From Lycorma delicatula (taxonomy: Eukaryota > Arthropoda > Insecta > Hemiptera > Fulgoridae), in assembly GCF_047948215.1 (NCBI RefSeq), contig NC_134461.1:126924512-126988511 (forward strand): DNA of 64,000 nt, in the 5' to 3' direction. Below the pieces are notes generated by a model. The model was given only the letters and a program-made list of their open reading frames with translations. It did not search any database and was not told the DNA's origin. A program made the translations under genes and the position numbers. Shown here piece by piece: positions 22,713-34,189 of this stretch (positions are counted from its first letter, which is position 1; each line of letters opens with the position of its first letter).

Positions 22713-24030
22713 ATACAGTGCATTGGGAAAGTGTACTGGAATTATGGAAGTGGAATGATAAATCTTTCTTAATTATTACTTTTTTATTATTACTATTTTT
22801 GTTTCATTTTTACAATAACTGAAATAGTTTATAAAAAGTGTTGAAAATGACCTCCTTCAATACTGCATTCAATACTGCACATATTTCACTTTATTTCAAA
22901 CACTTTAACCAGCTGATGTACTGAAATGGCTTGTATGTATGCCATTACTGTGGTTTTTAGTTCCTCAATCGTACATGGTCTGTTGTGATACACTGCTTGT
23001 TTCACTGTCTGTCATAGAAAGTAATCTGGGGGAGTCAGATCATGCAGGCCACAAACCCCCTCAAAATGATTCGTTCACCAATATTAGCTGTGTGTACTGT
23101 GGGGCCATCTTCTAGGAATCGGCCATGATTGATTTCCACTTTAATTGACAATGAAGTTTGTTAAAACAGTACATTAACGATCACTATTAACGGAATTTTC
23201 AAAAAAGATTGGACTCACAATGCATGCTCTACTTACATTGACCCAGACTCCAGGTTTTGCTTCATGTAAAGATTGTTGTGCAATTCATGGGGGTTAATTG
23301 TCGACCACAGTTATGTATTTTGTGAATTAATATACCCTCCCCAGATGAAATCACGCTTCATTTGTAAAAAACGTAATGTTGAGAACAGAATTTTAATCAA
23401 TAAAATGTTTAAACCATTGACAATAATTTAGTCTTTTGGCATGATCTGTAGGTTTCAGTTCTTGATCACACATTACTTTGTAGGGGAAAAATTTCAGTTC
23501 TTTTCTTACAGCTTTACATGCAGTACCAAGTCCAATGTTTTGCTGCTGTGCTAACTTACACATTGACTTCGATGGACTTTCTACCATAACATCCAAAATA
23601 TCAAGCAGCTTTTGTTTTTTTAGTTTAAGTGGTCTTCCACTTAAATCAGCATCTTCAACAGAGCCTGTTGCCCTAAATTTTTTGATAAGAATTCGAATTG
23701 CATTGCAGTGAGGAACAGGAATATTTGGAAAGTTTTCAGAAAACTTGTGCTTCACTAAATCAGTATTTGCCAATTATGAAAGACATGTTCAGTGATAAAA
23801 ATGTGTTCCTCTACTGAAAGAACCATTATGTTTCTTGCAATTATTGATTCTGAATAAGGAAACAACATGAAACGCAATGAAGCTCATTCAGTCACAGCTC
23901 AACAACTGATGTCTTGGTTTATTACTGAGCTATGCCCAACGAACCCAAAGGGCACTTAAAATCGAAAGAACAGAATGCACAACATAATTCTAAAACATAC
24001 TGCACAGCAACTTTCCAAATGGACTGTATT
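22713..24030 (-). mobile_element. Tc1/mariner-like element with 25-bp TIRs
   Basis: The left TIR (22713-22737, atacagtgcattgggaaag) and the right TIR (24006-24030, reading back as atacagtccatttggaaag) match inverted, giving a 1.3-kb element. The minus strand has a 126-codon open N-terminus at 23393-23773 (PVPHCNAIRILIKKF, VEDADLSGRPLKLKK, KSMCKLAQQQNIGLGTACK), i.e. paired helix-turn-helix motifs. The catalytic part is broken: a DEAWFHLSG-like first Asp block near 23330-23370 and DLTPPDYFL near 23010-23040, so the third Asp is kept. Confidence 0.85.
23393..23773 (-). pseudogene. N-terminal DNA-binding part of a Tc1/mariner-like transposase
   Basis: The 126 residues form two helix-turn-helix units with a GRPLKL linker between them, as in the DNA-binding half of DDE_3 transposases. 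The frame stops just before the catalytic domain, whose remains continue in other frames down to about 22850 (…EGGHFQHFL at the C-terminus). The start is set at the first Met; the family usually has a few residues more upstream. It probably has no function now, but an intact DNA-binding half is what domesticated transposases often retain. Confidence 0.75.
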
Positions 24031-25127
24031 AAAATTATTGTTGTTTATATATTCTACTGTAGATTTTTTAATGAGTGATTATTTTACTTTGAGTTTATCT
24101 AAATTTCTTATTTTTCCAGTGATTTTCTATTAAACTCTGTGTTATTATTTCTTATTAATTGAAAATACTCTCAAAAATATTTCAAATAATATTTGATTCT
24201 GTTTGAAGTGACTACAATAAATTGTCTTAGGGGAAAGGTTACAGCATAAATAATTTTATTAAAAATATCAGTTGGTATATTTTTAATTATACATAACAGA
24301 ATTGTCAATTTTATATAAATTTATCCTATCAAAATAATATTGAATTGGTAAAATCCAAGTTAATCAAAAGTTTTATGATAATGTTCAGACTTTTGGGGCC
24401 ACTTGTCCCTGGGATAAATAATCTGCTATCCAGAGCTTTGAAAAATAAATTTTTAAATGTAAATATTTTTTTATTGATTAAATGTGTTTAATGTTTTTTT
24501 TATTGATTATTTACTTATTCAAATTAAATGGCTAAAAACAACCTAATTAAGGTAAACTTTTTGACAGTAGTAAAAAAAAAATTACATGCCCCAATTTTAA
24601 TTATTAATAAAAAAAGTATGTTTGAAATTATTTTCTTCATCACAGACCTATTTTGAACACTTTGTGTCATGTATTTTTTTACCAGTAAATGAACAAAATC
24701 AGTTGTTCCTTGAATTGTTTTTTCCTGAGGAAAGAAAAATTGAACAGTATAATCAGAAAATAATTGTAATAAATTTTTCACAGTAAGAATAACAAATGAT
24801 ATGGATAACTGGATTGTAGGAAAAAAAATTAAGTGTTTTTGTTAACCATATATTTGGTTATTAATATAGGATCTACTTATCTAATGAACCTAAAGAAGTT
24901 TAGTTCAATGTTATCTTGAGGGTTGTGATCTGTTAAAAATTTATCAAACTGGTCAATATTTTTGGCTTTTTTTTCTAAAAAAGCCTGGATGCCTACCTTG
25001 TAATCTGGGTATTAATATACCCAGATTTGTGTAGATATTTAGATTATTTAAATATATTTTGCTTAAAATTTTTATTTGATATATTATAGAAAGAAGATAA
25101 CTTGATTATTTTTCTGAATTTTTTCAG

Positions 25128-25469
25128 AAAATGGAAAAAGAAATGCCAATGTTTCATCAAAATAACGAGGAATCTACAGTTCTTGCACAAGAATCATTAA
25201 TTAGAAAAGAAAATAATAATATTAAGAAAAGTGATTGCTTGAAAACAGATAGTGTTTTAAATGAAAAAAATGAAATATATAATGATACTGATAAGTGTAA
25301 TCCAGTCATGATAAATAACATTATAGATTTCAATCAACAAGATTCTGTCATTGTAAATAAATCCGAAATAGTTCAAGATAATAAGAGTCAAATTAATAAT
25401 AGTAATAATATTAATGCACTTCCAGTTATAAATGATCGACCAAACTTCTATTTAGATAATCCTTGCAAG
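25128..25469 (+). CDS. smash: smash-like exon C
   Basis: The acceptor is ttttttcag before 25128 and the donor is AAG|gtatgt. The exon has 114 codons and is phase 0 at both ends, matching exon B and exon D. The peptide begins KMEKEMPMFHQNNEES and is rich in Asn, Asp, Ser and Lys, with no fold or motif that I recognise. It ends FYLDNPCK. Its composition matches the second half of exon B, which supports a continuation of the same disordered region across a 17.2-kb intron. Because the exon is phase-neutral it could also be optional. Confidence 0.7.
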
Positions 25470-28400
25470 GTATGTCTTATAATTATTTATAATTAAAATA
25501 TTTATAATTTATTTAAATCATTTAGTCTTCACTTATAAGTCTTTTACTCTAATTTAAAGTAATAAAAAAATATATAATCTACTTAATCTTATCTAGTCAA
25601 AAGAATCATAGTTCTGAGTATAACTTTAATTTCTAAAAGGGAACTTTGTAGCTTTTAGGAATTATTGTGCATTTTCATTCCGAGACTTGGTTCAGTAGCC
25701 TTTTATATCAATAAACACTTTGTGAATTTAGTTTAAAGATTACTCTTCGGAGGAAAACTGAATTCTTAAGATTAAGAGTATTTTTATCTCTAGAGGTTCG
25801 TACTCCAACTAATTTGTTCAGCACAGTGTACAGTTTCTGTTTTTGTCACACTATCAAAAAGTTCTGTATAATACTTATTGAAAAAAGATCATGTGCTGTT
25901 AAGTTTATGCCACTAACATTAAAACATGCCACTAATATTAAAACATAGTAGGAAGCAACAAATCAGTCCATGGGGTCTTTTATAAAAGATTTTGTATGAC
26001 TTCAACATAATTTTTTTTCTTTTGCTTCCGTAATTATATTAGCTTTGTTTCTGAATTCAGTTGGTAAGAACATTTACATTTATACAAATATATGTTTTAT
26101 TTTTACAGTCCTGGCATTTTTTAATTTTTGCATTTAGAAGTTATAGTAATAAAAAATTGAGGTCATTGTCTGTAGTTGCTTCTCCCATGTTGAAAAACAT
26201 TCAGAATAATAGGTGAGATTGTTCTTACCACCTAATAAAACTTGTATAAAATTCAACCTCTTGACCAGGATGGATTTAATTGACAGTGGATGGTGTACCT
26301 GAAATTGTCAAGCATTAAAAATTAAAGATGCATTTCACATGAACACAAAATCATTGCGTAACTTATTCAAATTCAGTCTTTAAAGTAAGGTCTGATTTGA
26401 ATTTGCTGCCTGTGTACACTATATAAATAGATGGTGCTTGCACAGCTCTGTTATTTCAATCGACAGTCAGCTGTTAACAACAATAGTTTAGTAATTTTAT
26501 TAGATGTTTTTATTCATCCATGTATAATGAATGAGTGATACTATTTGTGATCCTGTAAAGTATGAGGTACAAGGAGTAATCAGATTTTTTAAAAAACAAT
26601 TCTGCAGCTGAAATTCACAGTAAAATTTGTGACATTATGGGCTGAATATTATGACACTAAAGTAAGACAGTGAGACTGTTTATTGTAAAAAGGTGGATGG
26701 TGAAATGAAGAATTTAGCAGCTGGTCAGTGATAACAGATGATTTGATTAAATCAAAAACTGATGAAAGAATTTGAGAAAACCGGCCTTCACAATTTTCTC
26801 TGATGTTTTATGATATTTGATTTATGAAGTTTTAACTGAAAACCCCTTTTAACTAAAAAGGGTGTCTTGCTTGTCAAATTTAGTAGTTGTGGAACTACTG
26901 TGAATGCTAATACATATTGTGAAACGTTAAAAAATGTTAGAAGAGCTATAAAAAACGAACGATGTGGAATGTTAACCCATGGGATTTAGTTTTTGTTTTT
27001 GCATGATGATGCCTGGCCACATACGACAAATCAAGTGGTGGGGCGATTAGAAAAATTTTGTTGAAAAATCTTAAATTATTCGCCCTATAGCTGTAAGTTA
27101 GCTCCCAGTTATTACTTCCATTTTTTTCACCTTGAACAGCAGTGGCTTGCATCACAGATATTTGATGATGATGACGAACTGATAAATGGCATTACTGCAT
27201 GATTTAATTCACAGACAGCAGAGTTTCTTGAAGAAGAAATAAAGAAGCTAGTTAGTTAAACGCATGAAAAATGTGTTGAAATTGAAATCAGCTACTTAGA
27301 AAAAGTAATAAATAAATGTAGTTTTTGTGTGTAAATAGTAAAGCCTATTCATATTTTTCAGTTTTGTTTTTTACTGTTTTGAAAATGGAACTTACTTTAA
27401 AAATACACCTTGTATTTTCACCTTCTTAAAAGATCATTTCAGAATGAAGATTGTATTACTATATTGCCAACAGTGCCTCAGAATATATATATATATATTT
27501 TTTTTCTAGTACCTCAGAACTACTTAAAGGTTTTAATTGAAAATGCATGTATTGAATACATCAATATTGATGAGTTACTAATATCATAAATTGGTGATGA
27601 AGAGATCATTCATTAGCAACTGGTCATCTACTTCTCTTATGAATACAGATAAGGAAGATAAACAAAAACAAATAGCGTATTATTAAAAAAAAAGAATAAT
27701 TATAAAATAAAAAAAACTATTTTAAATGCACTGAATGAAATAAACACTAATTCTTTAGAACCCTGCCTCGTTATTTAAAAAATTGTTTTAATACATAACG
27801 TGAAATAAAACAATCCTGAACTGATTTAAAAAAAAAATTGTGTAGAATTTCATATTCCATAGCCCATTATTTTATTTTTTAGTTATTTTATCATTACACC
27901 TACACTATTTATATATATATTAGATACAAAATATTATTTTTCTACTACCCATTACATTTTTTTTAAATAATAAATAATATGTATTTAATACTCTTATCGT
28001 AACAGGTTTTTATCTAATTAGTGTTTTTTATCATAAAAAGTGTACTGTGTAACAATATTAATCATAGTTTTAAAAATCAGAATTTTTAGTTAGTGTGATT
28101 GCTGCTTGCAATTAGACTTTCCAATATAATAATCAGTGACTATTACAGTATTATTTTTTTATTTTAGGTTATTAAAATTTGTTTTTATCTTAAAAAAAAA
28201 ATCTCCTTGCTTAATTTTAAAAAACTGTTTTTTCAGATATATTGTCATTGAATTGACAAAATATAACAAACTTCAAAATATGAAATTTGGAAACTTTACA
28301 AAAAAAAAATGTATTTTGTTTAATGTGATGAACAAAGTGTCTTAAGATAGAATTTTTCTAATGTAATTGGGAGTTAAGGTTTTACATCAACTACATTTGA

Positions 28401-28860
28401 AGGTTAAGTGTATCTGCACTATAGAAACTTTATAACAGGAGATTCAGTAATCTAAATCTGAAACACACTTTAAAACTTGTGTTAGTAGCAAATGAATTTG
28501 TGTGCTGGAAAGTAGATTTGTTAAATTCGAAATTAGTTACTGTAAACATTTAATTAAGCAATTTTCTTTATTTCACATTAAATATCAACAAAGATTTTAA
28601 ACATAATAAGTAAACTTTGAAATTTATTATAAAGGATGTATTGCAAAAGATTTCATTTTAATTCATTAATAAAATATATGACTGAAGTAATTTACTTTTT
28701 TTCTCTAACTTAATTAGGTTAGAGTATTATCATATATATTTTACAAATTCATGGATCTTCTTCTTACTACAATTAAGTAAAATGCTTACTGATTTTTACA
28801 TTTAATATCTTTTTTTAAATATATTTTTTTATGTGTATGTATATATATTTTTATTTTCAG
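25470..28860. other. Intron between exons C and D
   Basis: This is a 3.4-kb AT-rich intron that holds one mariner relic (26370-27418). The rest (25470-26369, 27419-28860) shows only low-complexity sequence, a short (ta)n run near 27487 and homopolymers. Confidence 0.7.
26370..27418 (+). mobile_element. mariner relic, same family as 42805-45383
   Basis: The ends are inverted: tttaaagtaaggtctgattt near 26388 and aaaatggaacttactttaaa near 27381. The + strand decodes in pieces to a DD34D-type mariner transposase: the start MSDTICDPVKYEVQGVIRFF near 26531, the CGMLTHG block, LHDDAWPHT near 27000-27030 (second Asp region), and the C-terminal EEEIKKLVS. About 0.25 kb shorter than a full mariner, with many stops. 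The leader (cagtcagctgttaacaacaatag) is shared with the copy at 42805. Confidence 0.8.
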
Positions 28861-29013
28861 TTACCACAGTTAAATACCCATAACGAAGAAGATGGTGAAA
28901 TAATATTTCCATTAAGTCCTTCAATATTAGAACCACCCAAAGAAAAACCCCCACCACCACCTCCATCAGAATTAAGTGATGATGATGAAACAGTTGCTCC
29001 AACTAATAAACCT
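28861..29013 (+). CDS. smash: smash-like exon D: polyproline segment
   Basis: The acceptor is ttattttcag before 28861 and the donor is CCT|gtgagt at 29014. There are 51 codons, with phase 0 at both ends. The peptide runs from LPQLNTHNEEDGEI through FPLSPSILEPP to KEKPPPPPPSELSDDDETV. The six-proline run is a plausible EVH1, SH3 or profilin ligand (inference), followed by an acidic casein-kinase-like patch. The antisense open frame over the same bases is a shadow. Confidence 0.85.
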
Positions 29014-32004
29014 GTGAGTACTTCATATTTTTTGTACAAAATTTGGTAATTAAGATGTAATGAAATCAATATTTACAAGTAGTAATAATTGGTTGTGAAC
29101 TTAATGTAGAGTGGTTTACATTCTGGCTTCTAGATTACATGGTTTTGGGTTTAATTCTTGTTAAGGGTTTACGTTTTTTAATTGATCTATTCTATTTTTT
29201 ATTAAAACTAATATAAAGCACCAAGGTTTGAGATTATAATACTTATAATTAAGAAAAAATACCTTTTGGTAAGTGTTTTTGAAGTGGTGGTCATACATTG
29301 ATTTTAATAATTTTTTATATTTTTCTCACACATTTTTATTTTCAATTTAGTCAGGCAGTTTACTCGTAACCCAAAGTAAAGTAGAAATAATTTTTTTTGA
29401 ATCATTAAAATTTCAACTTTGTGATGATTACAATATATAGTGACCCAGTTTTGTTACATAGACCTAATTTGTAATAAGATAAACTTATATAAAATAAACG
29501 CATGTGCAGTCTACTTTACATTAAAACTTAATTGTATGAATATTTCTACACTTAGGTGTTGAGGGTTATTATTGCTCTTTTACTGAAGAATGAAAAAACT
29601 GGAGTATTGTAAAAAAATACAAAATAATGTTATAAATGAATACAATATTGTAATAAGTTTTAAAGGGTATGAATAGAGAAAGAAATTAAATGAACCATAC
29701 TGCACAAGAATTTAAATTAACTGAATTAAATCCAGTAATTTTTTATTGTACTGTACATAAGTTATAGAGATCGAAATGAGGGGTAAATCATATCACTTAT
29801 TGTAAAAAAACTTACATGATAAAAGCACTTACTGATGCACTTTCATTGAGCAGAAATGAGTTAAAACTAATACCCGCAATTTCTTCTTTGCCAGATTTTT
29901 TTGAAGCAGTGGCCTCTTTGTCCATGCACAAATTATAGGAACCCTCTTTATCCACAATTTATTGATCAAGGTTTTACCATGGTTACTTTTGATCCGTACA
30001 ACCAGATCCTGAGAAGTTTCTTTTATTATCCATAGAGAATACATTTATTGATTCGTGATATTACCTATATAATTATTATTATGTACCAATCAGAATAAAA
30101 TATTTATAGCAACTAATGAAACAAAGAAAAATATAGTAAACTGCAGACATTATGAAGCACTTCTTTGCATTTTATCAATAATTTACCTATCCTATTGATA
30201 TTTAGATGAAATTAAGTTACATCCCCAAAAAATTCTTGTTTGGTATTTATTATTTTTCTGCTTGAAGAGATTTTACTTTATGAAGAGGAAGGGAAGTAAA
30301 AATTATAAAATTAATGGTTCAGATTTTTGAGTTAAGAAGGTCCAAATTATCAAGGTTTGACTTGTAAAACCAGTTTTTTTCTTAATGACAAAACTATGAT
30401 TGAATTTATTATTTGATTTTCTTTTATTGCTTTTAAGATATCCATTTATCTACTCTCTTTCTAAATTACAATAACTGATATTATAATTTTGATGGAGAAA
30501 ATTTGATTTCAGTATACTCTGTTAAATAAGTATCCAATAAAAGTAATTTGATATTGTTATTTGCAACAGTAGCTAGTTTTTTCTTGTCTTCAGTCATTTG
30601 ACTGGTTTGATGCAGCTCTTCAAGATTCCCTATCTAGTGCTAGTCGTTTCATTTCGGTATACCCCCTTCATCCTACATCCCTAACAATTTGTTTTACATA
30701 TTCCAAATGTTGCCTGCCTGCACAATTTTTTCCTTTTACCTGTCCCTCCAATATTAAAGCAACTATTCCAGGATGCCTTAGTAAGTGGCCTATAAGTCTG
30801 TCTCTTCTTTAAACTATATTTCCTTTTTTTAACTATATTACAAATGCTTCTTTCTTCATCGATTTGCCACAACACCTCTTCATTTGTCACTTTACCCACC
30901 CATCTGATTTTTAACTTTCTGCTATAGCACTGTATTTAAATTAATTTTAGATGGAAAAAAATTATATTTCTAACTGAAGGCTCGTTTCATCTATACTTTT
31001 CGGCATTTTATATCGCTCCTTCTTCGTCCATCTTTAGTAATTTTACTTCCAAAATTTACTAAATAACAAAATTCTTCTACCTCCATAATCTTTTCTCCTC
31101 CTACTTTCACATTCAGTGGTCCATCTGCATTATTTCTACTACATTTCATTACTTTTGTTTTGTTCTTGTTTATTTTCATGCGGTAATTCATGCGTAGGAC
31201 TTCATCCATGCTGTTCATTGTTTCTTCTAAATCCTTTTTACTCTCAGCTAGAATTACTATATCATCAACAAATCGTATCATCTTTATTTTTTCACCTTGT
31301 ACTGTTACGCCGAAATTTAGAAGTCTAAATAGCTAGTAATCTACTTCAAAAACCCATTTTTACAAACAATGGCTGGTTATTGAACAATTGTTTGGAACTC
31401 ATGTGATTATATCAACTGAAAATAATTTTATATAAATCATATAGTGAGTAATGTATCATGGTTTAGAATTGAGTGATATTTCTCTCAGGGTGTTCTAACT
31501 GTTACTGTACATATTGAATTTAAATACACATTATTTGGTTTAGAACACTGAAAAAGTCGAACATTATATATATTCTTCATTTGATAGTCTGCTCTGTTAA
31601 CTTAAAATGAATCTTCTCGGTTAAAGGAATTAAACTGCTGATAAGTTGATTTATTAAAAATGTGGTACAAATTTTTTTTCTCCCTTTCTACTGCTGTTGC
31701 TATTAACTATTAAATACAAGTATCTTTTACTGAGCTAGCCAAATTAAAACTCCACTCTTCATTTCTTTACTTTTTGATTACGTACTGTAACCAGTTTAGG
31801 CAAATGGTGTAACTAGATGATGATTTTGGTTGTCTTTTATCCATACCATTTTATATTCAGGACTGAACACAAAATAACCTGAGATAGTACAGAGCTAGTG
31901 AAATCTTACTGCAATGTACTTTTTAGGTCTTTTCACAACATTTTTATATCTAAGATTAATAAACGGGCTAGTTTCTACATCACTTGATTATTTTTTTCTT
32001 TTAG
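29014..32004. other. Intron between exons D and E
   Basis: This 3.0-kb intron contains a LINE fragment (30580-31330). 29100-29170 has a weak tRNA-like piece (ggttttgggtttaattcttgt) that may be an old SINE. 29829-30044 has a minus-strand open frame (NHGKTLINKLWIKRVPIICA and so on) that I cannot assign. The rest is AT-rich filler. Confidence 0.6.
30580..31330 (-). mobile_element. 5'-truncated LINE fragment with reverse-transcriptase end
   Basis: On the minus strand 31281-30991 gives MIRFVDDIVILAESKKDLEE, KINKNKTKVMKCSRN, EVEEFCYLV and GSKITKDGRRRSDIKCR. FVDD stands for the F/Y-x-DD active-site box of the reverse transcriptase (usually FADD). 30899-30681 continues with KVTNEEVLWQIDEERSICN, the C-terminal region. 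The 3' end near 30580 contains tcagtcatttgactggtttg, an often repeated LINE 3' segment. A deletion and one frame change separate the two parts. RTE/Jockey-type; exact clade not decided. Confidence 0.8.
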
Positions 32005-32116
32005 AGTTCTCTCAGAAGATTAGACTCAACTAAACGAATTAAAAAAGAAATACGACAAAAGAGATCTTCTTTCCTAGGACTTGAAGGTGGCAATGATGAT
32101 GATAGCTTAGAACCAG
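32005..32116 (+). CDS. smash: smash-like exon E: basic KRIKKEIRQKRSSFLG block
   Basis: The acceptor is ttcttttag before 32005 and the donor is CAG|gtatga at 32117. There are 37 codons plus one base, so it ends in phase 1, which the next exon (starting AG) completes as a Glu codon. The peptide SSLRRLDSTKRIKKEIRQKR is followed by SSFLGLEGGNDDDSLEP. The strongly basic block next to an acidic tail looks like a conserved linear motif of the family rather than random disorder. Confidence 0.85.
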
Positions 32117-33932
32117 GTATGAATTTAAAAAAAAATATATTAAATTTTAAGAATGTTTATTATTTCTTCTTCATACACTGTGTTTTTAAAATATGAAGAT
32201 TTGTAGCACTAACACAATAACCTTATCATATATACCTTAAGTTTATTTATATCATGTGCTCATTACATTTAAATCATATTTTCATTTTACTTTTAATTTA
32301 CACATTATAGAGAATTAGCCTATAATCAAACAATATTCATGTATTATTAGTTGGAAAAAGGGTATTGAGAGATTACACACATTAAAATTCTTATAAATAT
32401 ACAATTTATTTACTCTTTAGTATCTTATTTACAAAACAAATAAGTTTTGTCACAAACAATATATCTGATTCTACTGTGAAATTTATATTAAGTAATGAAA
32501 ACAGAATTTACAAAGTAGTTATAAAGTCAATAATTTCATATAAAGATAAATTTACTTTTACCATTTACAAAAGAAAACTAGCTTTTAAAAATAATTAATA
32601 ACCTTAATCCCTCTCTTCACAATGAAGTCACAAAAAAAATTCTCAGATTTAACCAAAGAACACTGTCACTCATATTGTGAAATGGAATACACTTGTGATA
32701 TACTTTTCAATCTTATGCTGTGAATGTTACTGCGCACACTTCACTCATTGGCCCTCAGCAGTATTGTACCCCTACGCTTAAGGTGTGTCCTGACATAAAA
32801 ATAGCTGATCATTCCCTTTTTCAATTGAGTGTAATTGTCTCAAAACATACGTTGCCCTAACTATTATTTTATTTTATGGACCCTCTTGATTTTAAACTTT
32901 TTACTGTATTGTAAAAATTTGGTAGGTCTGACAGATCATGTCTTAATCATATTGATTCCTGGCAACCATTATTTTCTGAGGAATCCTAATTACCAATGAG
33001 TCTTGTCATGGTGTATTTAGGATAAATTTTTTTACTGTTTCTAAAAATATTATGTTATTTCTGTTTATATATATAATAATAATAATAATATAATATCTTT
33101 TCAGCCTCTGCAAAGTTCAGAATTAGAGAACACTCTTACCTTTACTTTTTTATATGTTCAAAACATTTTTGGGCCTAAGCCCATCTTCAGCGATTTTTTT
33201 TTTAATAATTCTTCATTTGTTTACATTTACATATTAAATTTAATCTTTTTTACTTTTATTTCATAAAAATTGTCATTAATAAAATTTAAACACATTTTAA
33301 AATTCAGAAGTCAAGAGCTCTTGACTGAACAAATATTTGTTCAGAGTTTTTAAAATGTTTTTAAATTTTATTAATGACAATTTTTACAAAATAAAAGTAA
33401 AAAGATAAAACTTAATGTGTAAATGTAAACAGATGAAGACTTATTAAAAAATATCACTGAAGATGCTTAGGCCTGAAAACGTTTTGAACATAAAAAAGTA
33501 AAGGTAAGAGTGTTTTCTAATTCTGTACTTCGCAGAGGCTGAAAAAATATATTATATTATAGTTATTTAACGTACAGAGGAAAAAGAAAAAATGGACTAT
33601 ACAAAATTTAATCTGTTTTATGTATATATATCTTACTGACATTTAAATCAAATATTTACCTTTCAGGTTTTATTAATGTGAATATCAGCAAATCTATAAA
33701 ATAAAAAAGTAATATTTGACTAAAATTATTCATTTACATTATTGTTTGTTTTCAAGTTATAGATAGCAAAATTATAGTAATAGATATTTTTATCTATTAG
33801 TTTTTCAAAACTAGTTTTACTCTAAATTAGTCAAGTGTGCTGTTATTTTAAAACAAAAAAAACTCATTGAATACTGATGTAACAATGAATACTGGTATTA
33901 TAACCAAATTTTTATTATTTTTTTTTTTTTAG
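32117..33932. other. Intron between exons E and F
   Basis: This 1.8-kb intron contains the long palindrome at 33083-33560. 32117-33082 has no coding or repeat signal beyond simple AT-rich sequence and a short (ata)n run near 33075. 33561-33932 ends with the T-rich acceptor tract. Confidence 0.7.
33083..33560. repeat. Near-perfect palindrome (foldback), arms about 220 bp
   Basis: The left arm (about 33083-33305) and the right arm (about 33345-33560) are inverted copies with only scattered differences: tcagcctctgcaaagttcag on the left corresponds to cagcctctgcgaagtacag when the right arm is reversed. The arms meet over two small perfect palindromes, gtcaagagctcttgac (33310-33325) and tgaacaaatatttgttca (33326-33343). 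Transcribed as intron RNA this would fold into a long hairpin. The arms contain ctgaagatg...ttaggcc blocks like the hammerhead-like motif at 1902-1932. It is probably a foldback transposon or an inverted duplication of a repeat. Confidence 0.9.
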
Positions 33933-34135
33933 AGCTTGAAATCCAGCCTCCTCCAGATATGACTAGTTTTCTTCAGGAAGAACGCAGGCTTGAACAGATG
34001 ATGTACCGTCAGTCAATTTGTTCTGAAAGCGATTCAAATCAAGGAGAAAGTCGTGATTCTGGTGTTGAATTAGATCGTAGTCATCATGATGATATTGCTT
34101 GGGCAATTCATAATCACAGTCGTCAGGATAGTGAG
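33933..34135 (+). CDS. smash: smash-like exon F: phospho-rich ESRDSGVEL region
   Basis: The acceptor is a long T tract ending tttag before 33933 and the donor is GAG|gtaatt at 34136. The exon starts by completing the phase-1 codon of exon E, then 67 codons, ending in phase 0. The peptide contains ELEIQPPPDMTSFLQEERR, then YRQSICSESDSNQGESRDSG and DIAWAIHNHSRQDSE. The EERRLEQMMYRQ stretch is helical and the Ser/Asp part is likely phosphorylated; both points are inference. Confidence 0.85.
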
Positions 34136-34189
34136 GTAATTAGCATTGAGGAACAAAATTAATTTTTTTTTTTGCACAAGGAACAAAAT

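Larger units (their letters stand above)
7944..25127. other. 17.2-kb intron between exons B and C
   Basis: Besides the elements listed separately (8140-9722, 12890-13410, 14881-15037, 18305-18420, 20680-21846, 22713-24030) this intron is AT-rich and low in complexity. In 9723-12889, 15042-18304, 18421-20679, 21847-22712 and 24031-25127 I see only short chance open frames, homopolymers and T-rich tracts. 13730-14170 is less AT-rich and has a pair of ttaaggaaaaa/tttttccttaa inverted matches about 110 bp apart, possibly an old repeat that I cannot name. Confidence 0.7.

Noticed and set aside
29829..30044. Minus-strand 71-codon frame with many Lys residues.
   Set aside because: I could not link it to any family, and there are no splice signals; it may be an old repeat, but the evidence is too weak for a gene call.
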